Assembly (NCBI GenBank): GCA_947179485.1
Contig: OX359247.1
Span: forward strand, 52,239,131 to 52,303,130
Reading direction: 5' to 3'
Length of the DNA: 64,000 nucleotides
Origin: Allacma fusca
Lineage: Eukaryota > Arthropoda > Collembola > Symphypleona > Sminthuridae
The position numbers and the translations under genes are program-made. Of the stretch, positions 1 through 10,000 are shown piece after piece (position 1 is the stretch's first letter; each line of letters begins with the position of its first letter). The notes beneath the pieces were generated by a model, which saw only the letters and a program-made list of their open reading frames with translations, ran no database searches and had not been told where the DNA came from.

Positions 1-1084
1 GTTTCAAATTGCAGTTTCAAATTGCAGTTTCAAATTGCAGTTTCAAAATGCAGTTTCAAATTGCAGTTTCAAATTGCAGTTTCAAATTGCAGTTTCAAAT
101 TGCAGTTTCAAATTGCAGTTTCAAATTGCAGTTTCAAATTGCAGTTTCAAATTGCAGTTTCAAATTGCAGTTTCAAATTGCAGTTTCAAATTGCAGTTTC
201 AAATTGCAGTTTCAAATTGCAGTTTCAAATTGCAGTTTCAAATTGCAGTTTCAAATTGCAGTTTCAAATTGCAGTTTCAAATTGCAGTTTCAAATTGCAG
301 TTTCAAATTGCAGTTTCAAATTGCAGTTTCAAATTGCAGTTTCAAATTGCAGTTTCAAATTGCAGTTTCAAATTGCAGTTTCAAATTGCAGTTTCAAATT
401 GCAGTTTCAAATTGCAGTTTCAAATTGCAGTTTCAAATTGCAGTTTCAAATTGCAGTTTCAAATTGCAGTTTCAAATTGCAGTTTCAAATTGCAGTTTCA
501 AATTGCAGTTTCAAATTGCAGTTTCAAATTGCAGTTTCAAATTGCAGTTTCAAATTGCAGTTTCAAATTGCAGTTTCAAATTGCAGTTTCAAATTGCAGT
601 TTCAAATTGCAGTTTCAAATTGCAGTTTCAAATTGCAGTTTCAAATTGCAGTTTCAAATTGCAGTTTCAAATTGCAGTTTCAAATTGCAGTTTCAAATTG
701 CAGTTTCAAATTGCAGTTTCAAATTGCAGTTTCAAATTGCAGTTTCAAATTGCAGTTTCAAATTGCAGTTTCAAATTGCAGTTTCAAATTGCAGTTTCAA
801 ATTGCAGTTCCAAATTGCAGTTTCAAATTGCAGTTTCAAATTGCAGTTTCAAATTGCAGTTTCAAATTGCAGTTTCAAATTGCAGTTTCAAATTGCAGTT
901 TCAAATTGCAGTTTCAAATTGCAGTTTCAAATTGCAGTTTCAAATTGCAGTTTCAAATTGCAGTTTCAAATTGCAGTTTCAAATTGCAGTTTCAAATTGC
1001 AGTTTCAAATTGCAGTTTCAAATTGCAGTTTCAAATTGCAGTTTCAAATTGCAGTTTCAAATTGCAGTTTCAAATTGCAGTTTC
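1..1084 (+). repeat. Near-pure consensus block, left edge
   Basis: Apart from a T-to-A change at 49 region (unit reads caaaatgca, giving an ATG at 48-50) and a T-to-C change at 810 (gttcc), every unit I read here equals the consensus. Bases 51-809 form an unbroken run of about 58 identical units. Such uniformity suggests recent amplification or collapse during assembly. No gene or regulatory site is visible. Confidence 0.85.
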
Positions 1085-2407
1085 GCATTGCAGTTTCAAA
1101 TTGCAGTTTCAAATTGCAGTTTCAAATTGCAGTTTCGCATTGCAGTTTCAAATTGCAGTTTCAAATTGCAGTTTCAAATTGCAGTTTCGCATTGCAGTTT
1201 CAAATTGCAGTTTCAAATTGCAATTTCAAATTGCAGTTTCAAATTGCAGTTTCAAATTGCAGTTTCAAATTGCAGTTTCAAATTGCAGTTTCAAATTGCA
1301 GTTTCAAATTGCAGTTTCAAATTGCAGTTTCAAATTGCAGTTTCAAATTGCAGTTTCAAATTGCAGTTTCAAATTGCAGTTTCAAATTGCAGTTTCAAAT
1401 TGCAGTTTCAAATTGCAGTTTCAAATTGCAGTTTCAAATTGCAGTTTCAAATTGCAGTTTCAAATTGCAGTTTCAAATTGCAGTTTCAAATTGCAGTTTC
1501 AAATTGCAGTTTCAAATTGCAGTTCCAAATTGCAGTTTCAAATTGCAGTTTCAAATTGCAGTTTCAAATTGCAGTTTCAAATTGCAGTTTCAAATTGCAG
1601 TTTCAAATTGCAGTTTCGCATGGCAGTTTTAAATTGCAGTTTCAAATTGCAGTTTCGCATTGCAATTTCAAATTGCAGTTTCAAATTGCAGTTTCAAATT
1701 GCAGTTTCAAATTGCAGTTTCAAATTGCAGTTTCAAATTGCAGTTTCAAATTGCAGTTTCAAATTGCAGTTTCAAATTGCAGTTTCAAATTGCAGTTTCA
1801 AATTGCAGTTTCAAATTGCAGTTTCAAATTGCAGTTTCAAATTGCAGTTTCAAATTGCAGTTTCAAATTGCAGTTTCAAATTGCAGTTTCAAATTGCAGT
1901 TTCAAATTGCAGTTTCAAATTGCAGTTTCGCATTGCAGTTTCAAATTGCAGTTTCAAATTGCAGTTTCAAATTGCAGTTTCAAATTGCAGTTTCAAATTG
2001 CAGTTTCAAATTGCAGTTTCGCATTGCAGTTTCAAATTGCAGTTTCAAATTGCAGTTTCAAATTGCAGTTTCGCATTGCAGTTTCAAATTGCAGTTTCAA
2101 ATTGCAGTTTCAAATTGCAGTTTCGCATTGCAGTTTCAAATTGCAGTTTCAAATTGCAATTTCAAATTGCAGTTTCAAATTGCAGTTTCAAATTGCAGTT
2201 TCAAATTGCAGTTTCAAATTGCAGTTTCAAATTGCAGTTTCAAATTGCAGTTTCAAATTGCAGTTTCAAATTGCAGTTTCAAATTGCAGTTTCAAATTGC
2301 AGTTTCAAATTGCAGTTTCAAATTGCAGTTTCAAATTGCAGTTTCAAATTGCAGTTTCAAATTGCAGTTTCAAATTGCAGTTTCAAATTGCAGTTTCAAA
2401 TTGCAGT

Positions 2408-2433
2408 AGTACTCTGCGTTGATACCACTGCTT
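2408..2433 (-). other. Untrimmed amplification adapter (artefact)
   Basis: These 26 bases are unrelated to the satellite. Read on the - strand they equal the SMART-type PCR adapter that begins AAGCAGTGGTATCAACGC, with the GTAC end and one further T next to the repeat; the + strand ends with gttgataccactgctt at 2418-2433. From memory this oligo is used in cDNA synthesis and in PacBio amplified low-input genomic libraries. Its orientation puts the genuine insert on the left (bases up to 2407). It is library DNA, not part of the genome. The match is by recall, but 26 consecutive matching bases make chance very unlikely. Confidence 0.95.
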
Positions 2434-2450
2434 AACATCGTCGTGTCGTG
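2434..2450 (-). other. Sequencing barcode remnant plus ligation base (artefact)
   Basis: After a single A at 2434 (fits T/A ligation), 2435-2450 reads acatcgtcgtgtcgtg. Its reverse complement CACGACACGACGATGT is a 16-mer without homopolymers, and I recall it as PacBio barcode bc1020; the number should be confirmed. The order on the - strand (barcode, T, amplification adapter, T, insert) is that of a barcoded, PCR-amplified SMRTbell library. Beyond the barcode one would expect the hairpin, but the contig jumps straight to satellite at 2451 (unit base 7), while the left side stopped at unit base 2. The junction was therefore made by the assembler or by a chimeric read. Confidence 0.85.
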
Positions 2451-4538
2451 AATTGCAGTTTCAAATTGCAGTTTCAAATTGCAGTTTCAAATTGCAGTTC
2501 CAAATTGCAGTTTCAAATTGCAGTTTCAAATTGCAGTTTCAAATTGCAGTTTCAAATTGCAGTTTCAAATTGCAGTTTCAAATTGCAGTTTCGCATGGCA
2601 GTTTCAAATTGCAGTTTCAAATTGCAGTTTCGCATTGCAATTTCAAATTGCAGTTTCAAATTGCAGTTTCAAATTGCAGTTTCAAATTGCAGTTTCAAAT
2701 TGCAGTTTCAAATTGCAGTTTCAAATTGCAGTTTCAAATTGCAGTTTCAAATTGCAGTTTCAAATTGCAGTTTCAAATTGCAGTTTCAAATTGCAGTTTC
2801 AAATTGCAGTTTCAAATTGCAGTTTCAAATTGCAGTTTCAAATTGCAGTTTCAAATTGCAGTTTCAAATTGCAGTTTCAAATTGCAGTTTCAAATTGCAG
2901 TTTCAAATTGCAGTTTCAAATTGCAGTTCCAAATTGCAGTTTCAAATTGCAGTTTCAAATTGCAGTTTCAAATTGCAGTTTCAAATTGCAGTTTCAAATT
3001 GCAGTTTCAAATTGCAGTTTCAAATTGCAGTTTCAAATTGCAGTTTCAAATTGCAGTTTCAAATTGCAGTTTCAAATTGCAGTTTCAAATTGCAGTTTCA
3101 AATTGCAGTTTCGCATTGCAGTTTCAAATTGCAGTTTCAAATTGCAGTTTCAAATTGCAGTTTCAAATTGCAGTTTCAAATTGCAGTTTCAAATTGCAGT
3201 TTCAAATTGCAGTTTCAAATTGCAGTTTCAAATTGCAGTTTCGCATTGCAGTTTCAAATTGCAGTTTCAAATTGCAGTTTCAAATTGCAGTTTCGCATTG
3301 CAGTTTCAAATTGCAGTTTCAAATTGCAGTTTCAAATTGCAGTTTCGCATTGCAGTTTCAAATTGCAGTTTCAAATTGCAATTTCAAATTGCAGTTTCAA
3401 ATTGCAGTTTCAAATTGCAGTTTCAAATTGCAGTTTCAAATTGCAGTTTCAAATTGCAGTTTCAAATTGCAGTTTCAAATTGCAGTTTCAAATTGCAGTT
3501 TCAAATTGCAGTTTCAAATTGCAGTTTCAAATTGCAGTTTCAAATTGCAGTTTCAAATTGCAGTTTCAAATTGCAGTTTCGCATTGCAGTTTCAAATTGC
3601 AGTTTCAAATTGCAGTTTCAAATTGCAGTTTCAAATTGCAGTTTCAAATTGCAGTTTCAAATTGCAGTTTCAAATTGCAGTTTCAAATTGCAGTTTCGCA
3701 TTGCAGTTTCAAATTGCAGTTTCAAATTGCAGTTTCAAATTGCAGTTTCAAATTGCAGTTTCAAATTGCAGTTTCAAATTGCAGTTTCGCATTGCAGTTT
3801 CAAATTGCAGTTTCAAATTGCAGTTTCAAATTGCAGTTTCGCATTGCAGTTTCAAATTGCAGTTTCAAATTGCAGTTTCAAATTGCAGTTTCGCATTGCA
3901 GTTTCAAATTGCAGTTTCAAATTGCAATTTCAAATTGCAGTTTCAAATTGCAGTTTCAAATTGCAGTTTCAAATTGCAGTTTCAAATTGCAGTTTCAAAT
4001 TGCAGTTTCAAATTGCAGTTTCAAATTGCAGTTTCAAATTGCAGTTTCAAATTGCAGTTTCAAATTGCAGTTTCAAATTGCAGTTTCAAATTGCAGTTTC
4101 AAATTGCAGTTTCAAATTGCAGTTTCAAATTGCAGTTTCAAATTGCAGTTTCAAATTGCAGTTTCAAATTGCAGTTTCAAATTGCAGTTTCAAATTGCAG
4201 TTCCAAATTGCAGTTTCAAATTGCAGTTTCAAATTGCAGTTTCAAATTGCAGTTTCAAATTGCAGTTTCAAATTGCAGTTTCAAATTGCAGTTTCGCATG
4301 GCAGTTTCAAATTGCAGTTTCAAATTGCAGTTTCGCATTGCAATTTCAAATTGCAGTTTCAAATTGCAGTTTCAAATTGCAGTTTCAAATTGCAGTTTCA
4401 AATTGCAGTTTCAAATTGCAGTTTCAAATTGCAGTTTCAAATTGCAGTTTCAAATTGCAGTTTCAAATTGCAGTTTCAAATTGCAGTTTCAAATTGCAGT
4501 TTCGCATTGCAGTTTCAAATTGCAGTTTCAAATTGCAA

Positions 4539-6187
4539 TTTCAAATTGCAGTTTCAAATTGCAGTTTCAAATTGCAGTTTCAAATTGCAGTTTCAAATTG
4601 CAGTTTCAAATTGCAGTTTCAAATTGCAGTTTCAAATTGCAGTTTCAAATTGCAGTTTCAAATTGCAGTTTCAAATTGCAGTTTCAAATTGCAGTTTCAA
4701 ATTGCAGTTTCAAATTGCAGTTTCAAATTGCAGTTTCAAATTGCAGTTTCAAATTGCAGTTTCAAATTGCAGTTTCAAATTGCAGTTTCAAATTGCAGTT
4801 TCAAATTGCAGTTTCAAATTGCAGTTTCAAATTGCAGTTTCAAATTGCAGTTTCAAATTGCAGTTTCAAATTGCAGTTTCAAATTGCAGTTTCAAATTGC
4901 AGTTTCAAATTGCAGTTTCAAATTGCAGTTTCAAATTGCAGTTTCAAATTGCAGTTTCAAATTGCAGTTTCAAATTGCAGTTTCAAATTGCAGTTTCAAA
5001 TTGCAGTTTCAAATTGCAGTTTCAAATTGCAGTTTCAAATTGCAGTTTCAAATTGCAGTTTCAAATTGCAGTTTCAAATTGCAGTTTCAAATTGCAGTTT
5101 CAAATTGCAGTTTCAAATTGCAGTTTCAAATTGCAGTTTCAAATTGCAGTTTCAAATTGCAGTTTCAAATTGCAGTTTCAAATTGCAGTTTCAAATTGCA
5201 GTTTCAAATTGCAGTTTCAAATTGCAGTTTCAAATTGCAGTTTCAAATTGCAGTTTCAAATTGCAGTTTCAAATTGCAGTTTCAAATTGCAGTTTCAAAT
5301 TGCAGTTTCAAATTGCAGTTTCAAATTGCAGTTTCAAATTGCAGTTTCAAATTGCAGTTTCAAATTGCAGTTTCAAATTGCAGTTTCAAATTGCAGTTTC
5401 AAATTGCAGTTTCAAATTGCAGTTTCAAATTGCAGTTTCAAATTGCAGTTTCAAATTGCAGTTTCAAATTGCAGTTTCAAATTGCAGTTTCAAATTGCAG
5501 TTTCAAATTGCAGTTTCAAATTGCAGTTTCAAATTGCAGTTTCAAATTGCAGTTTCAAATTGCAGTTTCAAATTGCAGTTTCAAATTGCAGTTTCAAATT
5601 GCAGTTTCAAATTGCAGTTTCAAATTGCAGTTTCAAATTGCAGTTTCAAATTGCAGTTTCAAATTGCAGTTTCAAATTGCAGTTTCAAATTGCAGTTTCA
5701 AATTGCAGTTTCAAATTGCAGTTTCAAATTGCAGTTTCAAATTGCAGTTTCAAATTGCAGTTTCAAATTGCAGTTTCAAATTGCAGTTTCAAATTGCAGT
5801 TTCAAATTGCAGTTTCAAATTGCAGTTTCAAATTGCAGTTTCAAATTGCAGTTTCAAATTGCAGTTTCAAATTGCAGTTTCAAATTGCAGTTTCAAATTG
5901 CAGTTTCAAATTGCAGTTTCAAATTGCAGTTTCAAATTGCAGTTTCAAATTGCAGTTTCAAATTGCAGTTTCAAATTGCAGTTTCAAATTGCAGTTTCAA
6001 ATTGCAGTTTCAAATTGCAGTTTCAAATTGCAGTTTCAAATTGCAGTTTCAAATTGCAGTTTCAAATTGCAGTTTCAAATTGCAGTTTCAAATTGCAGTT
6101 TCAAATTGCAGTTTCAAATTGCAGTTTCAAATTGCAGTTTCAAATTGCAGTTTCAAATTGCAGTTTCAAATTGCAGTTTCAAATTGC
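4539..6187 (+). repeat. Longest invariant block (about 127 units)
   Basis: Between the gcaattt unit beginning at 4538 and the first gcgtttt unit at 6187-6188 I found no deviation from the 13-bp consensus over about 1.65 kb. This is the longest homogeneous stretch in the window. It is either a recent local expansion or a place where near-identical reads were merged. No other feature is visible. Confidence 0.8.
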
Positions 6188-7010
6188 GTTTTCAAATTGC
6201 AGTTTCAAATTGCAGTTTCAAATTGCAGTTTCAAATTGCAGTTTCAAATTGCAGTTTCAAATTGCGTTTTCAAATTGCAGTTTCAAATTGCAGTTTCAAA
6301 TTGCAGTTTCAAATTGCAGTTTCAAATTGCAGTTTCAAATTGCGTTTTCAAATTGCAGTTTCAAATTGCAGTTTCAAATTGCAGTTTCAAATTGCGTTTT
6401 CAAATTGCAGTTTCAAATTGCAGTTTCAAATTGCAGTTTCAAATTGCGTTTTCAAATTGCAGTTTCAAATTGCAGTTTCAAATTGCGTTTTCAAATTGCA
6501 GTTTCAAATTGCAGTTTCAAATTGCCGTTTCAAATTGCAGTTTCAAATTGCAGTTTCAAATTGCAGTTTCAAAATGCAGTTTCAAACTGCAGTTTCAAAT
6601 TGCAGTTTCAAATTGCAGTTTCAAATTGCAGTTTCAAATTGCGTTTTCAAATTGCAGTTTCAAATTGCAGTTTCAAATTGCAGTTTCAAATTGCAGTTAT
6701 AAATTGCAGTTTCAAATTGCAGTTTCAAATTGCAGTTTCAAATTGCAGTTATAAATTGCAGTTTCAAATTGCAGTTTCAAATTGCAGTTTCAAATTGCAG
6801 TTTCAAATTGCAGTTTCAAATTGCAGTTTCAAATTGCAGTTTCAAATTGCAGTTTCAAATTGCAGTTTCAAATTGCAGTTTCAAATTGCAGTTTCAAATT
6901 GCAGTTTCAAATTGCAGTTTCAAATTGCGTTTTCAAATTGCAGTTTCAAATTGCAGTTTCAAATTGCAGTTTCAAATTGCGTTTTCAAATTGCAGTTTCA
7001 AATTGCGTTT
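6188..7010 (+). repeat. First cgtttt-variant domain
   Basis: Units reading ttgcgttttc instead of ttgcagtttc appear at 6188 and then repeatedly to about 7005, often 3-7 units apart. One-off variants are mixed in: ttgccgttt near 6525, caaaatgc and caaactgc near 6572-6590, and gttata near 6697 and 6750. The cgtttt form carries a CpG that the consensus lacks. It differs by two substitutions or by loss of an A with gain of a T. Confidence 0.8.
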
Positions 7011-7039
7011 TCAAATTGCAGTTTCAAATTGCAGTTTCA

Positions 7040-10000
7040 AATTGCAGTTTCAAATTGCAGTTTCAAATTGCAGTTTCAAATTGCAGTTTCAAATTGCAGT
7101 TTCAAATTGCAGTTTCAAATTGCAGTTTCAAATTGCAGTTTCAAATTGCAGTTTCAAATTGCAGTTTCAAATTGCAGTTTCAAATTGCAGTTTCAAATTG
7201 CAGTTTCAAATTGCAGTTTCAAATTGCAGTTTCAAATTGCAGTTTCAAATTGCAGTTTCAAATTGCAGTTTCAAATTGCAGTTTCGCATTGCAGTTTCAA
7301 ATTGCAGTTTCAAATTGCAGTTTCAAATTGCAGTTTCAAATTGCAGTTTCAAATTGCAGTTTCAAATTGCAGTTTCAAATTGCAGTTTCGCATTGCAGTT
7401 TCAAATTGCAGTTTCAAATTGCAGTTTCAAATTGCAGTTTCAAATTGCGTTTTCAAATTGCAGTTTCAAATTGCAGTTTCAAATTGCGTTTTCAAATTGC
7501 AGTTTCAAATTGCAGTTTCAAATTGCAGTTTCAAATTGCAGTTTCAAATTGCAGTTTCGCATTGCAGTTTCAAATTGCAGTTTCAAATTGCAGTTTCAAA
7601 TTGCAGTTTCGCATTGCAGTTTCAAATTGCAGTTTCAAATTGCAATTTCAAATTGCAGTTTCAAATTGCAGTTTCAAATTGCAGTTTCAAATTGCAGTTT
7701 CAAATTGCAGTTTCAAATTGCAGTTTCAAATTGCAGTTTCAAATTGCAGTTTCAAATTGCAGTTTCAAATTGCAGTTTCAAATTGCAGTTTCAAATTGCA
7801 GTTTCAAATTGCAGTTCCAAATTGCAGTTTCAAATTGCAGTTTCAAATTGCAGTTTCAAATTGCAGTTTCAAATTGCAGTTTCAAATTGCAGTTTCAAAT
7901 TGCAGTTTCAAATTGCAGTTTCAAATTGCAGTTTCAAATTGCAGTTTCAAATTGCAGTTTCAAATTGCAGTTTCAAATTGCAGTTTCAAATTGCAGTTTC
8001 GCATTGCAGTTTCAAATTGCAGTTTCAAATTGCAGTTTCAAATTGCAGTTTCAAATTGCAGTTTCAAATTGCAGTTTCAAATTGCAGTTTCAAATTGCAG
8101 TTTCGCATTGCAGTTTCAAATTGCAGTTTCAAATTGCAGTTTCAAATTGCAGTTTCAAATTGCAGTTTCAAATTGCAGTTTCAAATTGCAGTTTCGCATT
8201 GCAGTTTCAAATTGCAGTTTCAAATTGCAGTTTCAAATTGCAGTTTCGCATTGCAGTTTCAAATTGCAGTTTCAAATTGCAGTTTCAAATTGCAGTTTCG
8301 CATTGCAGTTTCAAATTGCAGTTTCAAATTGCAATTTCAAATTGCAGTTTCAAATTGCAGTTTCAAATTGCAGTTTCAAATTGCAGTTTCAAATTGCAGT
8401 TTCAAATTGCAGTTTCAAATTGCAGTTTCAAATTGCAGTTTCAAATTGCAGTTTCAAATTGCAGTTTCAAATTGCAGTTTCAAATTGCAGTTTCAAATTG
8501 CAGTTTCAAATTGCAGTTTCAAATTGCAGTTTCAAATTGCAGTTCCAAATTGCAGTTTCAAATTGCAGTTTCAAATTGCAGTTTCAAATTGCAGTTTCAA
8601 ATTGCAGTTTCAAATTGCAGTTTCAAATTGCAGTTTCGCATGGCAGTTTCAAATTGCAGTTTCAAATTGCAGTTTCGCATTGCAATTTCAAATTGCAGTT
8701 TGAAATTGCAGTTTCAAATTGCAGTTTCAAATTGCAGTTTCAAATTGCAGTTTCAAGTTGCAGTTTCAAATTGCAGTTTCAAATTGCAGTTTCAAATTGC
8801 AGTTTCAAATTGCAGTTTCAAATTGCAGTTTCAAATTGCAGTTTCAAATTGCAGTTTCAAATTGCAGTTTCAAATTGCAGTTTCAAATTGCAGTTTCAAA
8901 TTGCAGTTTCAAATTGCAGTTTCAAATTGCAGTTTCAAATTGCAGTTTCAAATTGCAGTTTCAAATTGCAGTTTCAAATTGCAGTTTCAAATTGCAGTTT
9001 CAAATTGCAGTTCCAAATTGCAGTTTCAAATTGCAGTTTCAAATTGCAGTTTCAAATTGCAGTTTCAAATTGCAGTTTCAAATTGCAGTTTCAAATTGCA
9101 GTTTCGCATTGCAATTTCAAATTGCAGTTTCAAATTGCAGTTTCGCATTGCAATTTCAAATTGCAGTTTCAAATTGCAGTTATAAATTGCAGTTTCAAAT
9201 TGCAGTTTCAAATTGCAGTTTCAAATTGCAGTTTCAAATTGCAGTTATAAATTGCAGTTTCAAATTGCAGTTTCAAATTGCAGTTTCAAATTGCAGTTTC
9301 AAATTGCAGTTTCAAATTGCAGTTTCAAATTGCAGTTTCAAATTGCAGTTTCAAATTGCAGTTTCAAATTGCAGTTTCAAATTGCAGTTTCAAATTGCAG
9401 TTTCAAATTGCAGTTTCAAATTGCAGTTTCAAATTGCAGTTTCAAATTGCAGTTTCAAATTGCAGTTTCGCATTGCAGTTTCAAATTGCAGTTTCAAATT
9501 GCAGTTTCAAATTGCAGTTTCAAATTGCAGTTTCAAATTGCAGTTTCAAATTGCAGTTTCAAATTGCAGTTTCGCATTGCAGTTTCAAATTGCAGTTTCA
9601 AATTGCAGTTTCAAATTGCAGTTTCAAATTGCGTTTTCAAATTGCAGTTTCAAATTGCAGTTTCAAATTGCGTTTTCAAATTGCAGTTTCAAATTGCAGT
9701 TTCAAATTGCAGTTTCAAATTGCAGTTTCAAATTGCAGTTTCGCATTGCAGTTTCAAATTGCAGTTTCAAATTGCAGTTTCAAATTGCAGTTTCGCATTG
9801 CAGTTTCAAATTGCAGTTTCAAATTGCAATTTCAAATTGCAGTTTCAAATTGCAGTTTCAAATTGCAGTTTCAAATTGCAGTTTCGCATTGCAGTTTCAA
9901 ATTGCAGTTTCAAATTGCAGTTTCAAATTGCAGTTTCAAATTGCAGTTTCAAATTGCAGTTTCAAATTGCAGTTTCAAATTGCAGTTTCAAATTGCAGTT

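Larger units (their letters stand above)
1085..4540 (+). repeat. gcat-cassette domain
   Basis: A cassette recurs here: three gcat units spaced exactly 52 bp (four units) apart, followed 33 bp later by a gcaattt unit. The first gcat of each copy lies near 1085, 2021, 3243 and 3789, so copies are 936, 1222 and 546 bp apart, all multiples of 13. A second composite (a gttcc unit, then gcatggc about 95 bp on, then gcattgcaattt about 40 bp after that) starts near 1522, 2497 and 4198. The shared combinations show that blocks of tens of units were copied together. The foreign insert at 2408-2450 lies inside this domain. Confidence 0.85.

Noticed and set aside
48-50. ATG in the caaaatgca unit, and ATGs in ttatgtttt units, as translation starts
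   Set aside because: They arise by single-base changes in the satellite and lead only into the same 13-residue cycle.
2408-2450. A regulatory site, insertion footprint or unique spacer inside the satellite
   Set aside because: The sequence matches a library adapter followed by a barcode-like 16-mer with ligation bases in the right places, so a biological origin is not needed.
6570-6595. Restriction-like ctgcag motifs (also in the cgcactgcag units at 23-27 kb) as functional sites
   Set aside because: They are produced by single substitutions in the unit (attgcag to actgcag) and have no context suggesting function.
2448-9185. A 2,245-residue repetitive protein on the + strand, and all similar long + frames
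   Set aside because: All three frames are open at once with the same 13-residue cycle, the start is GTG inside the barcode remnant, and 1-bp indels do not end frames. There is no promoter, intron or unique domain.
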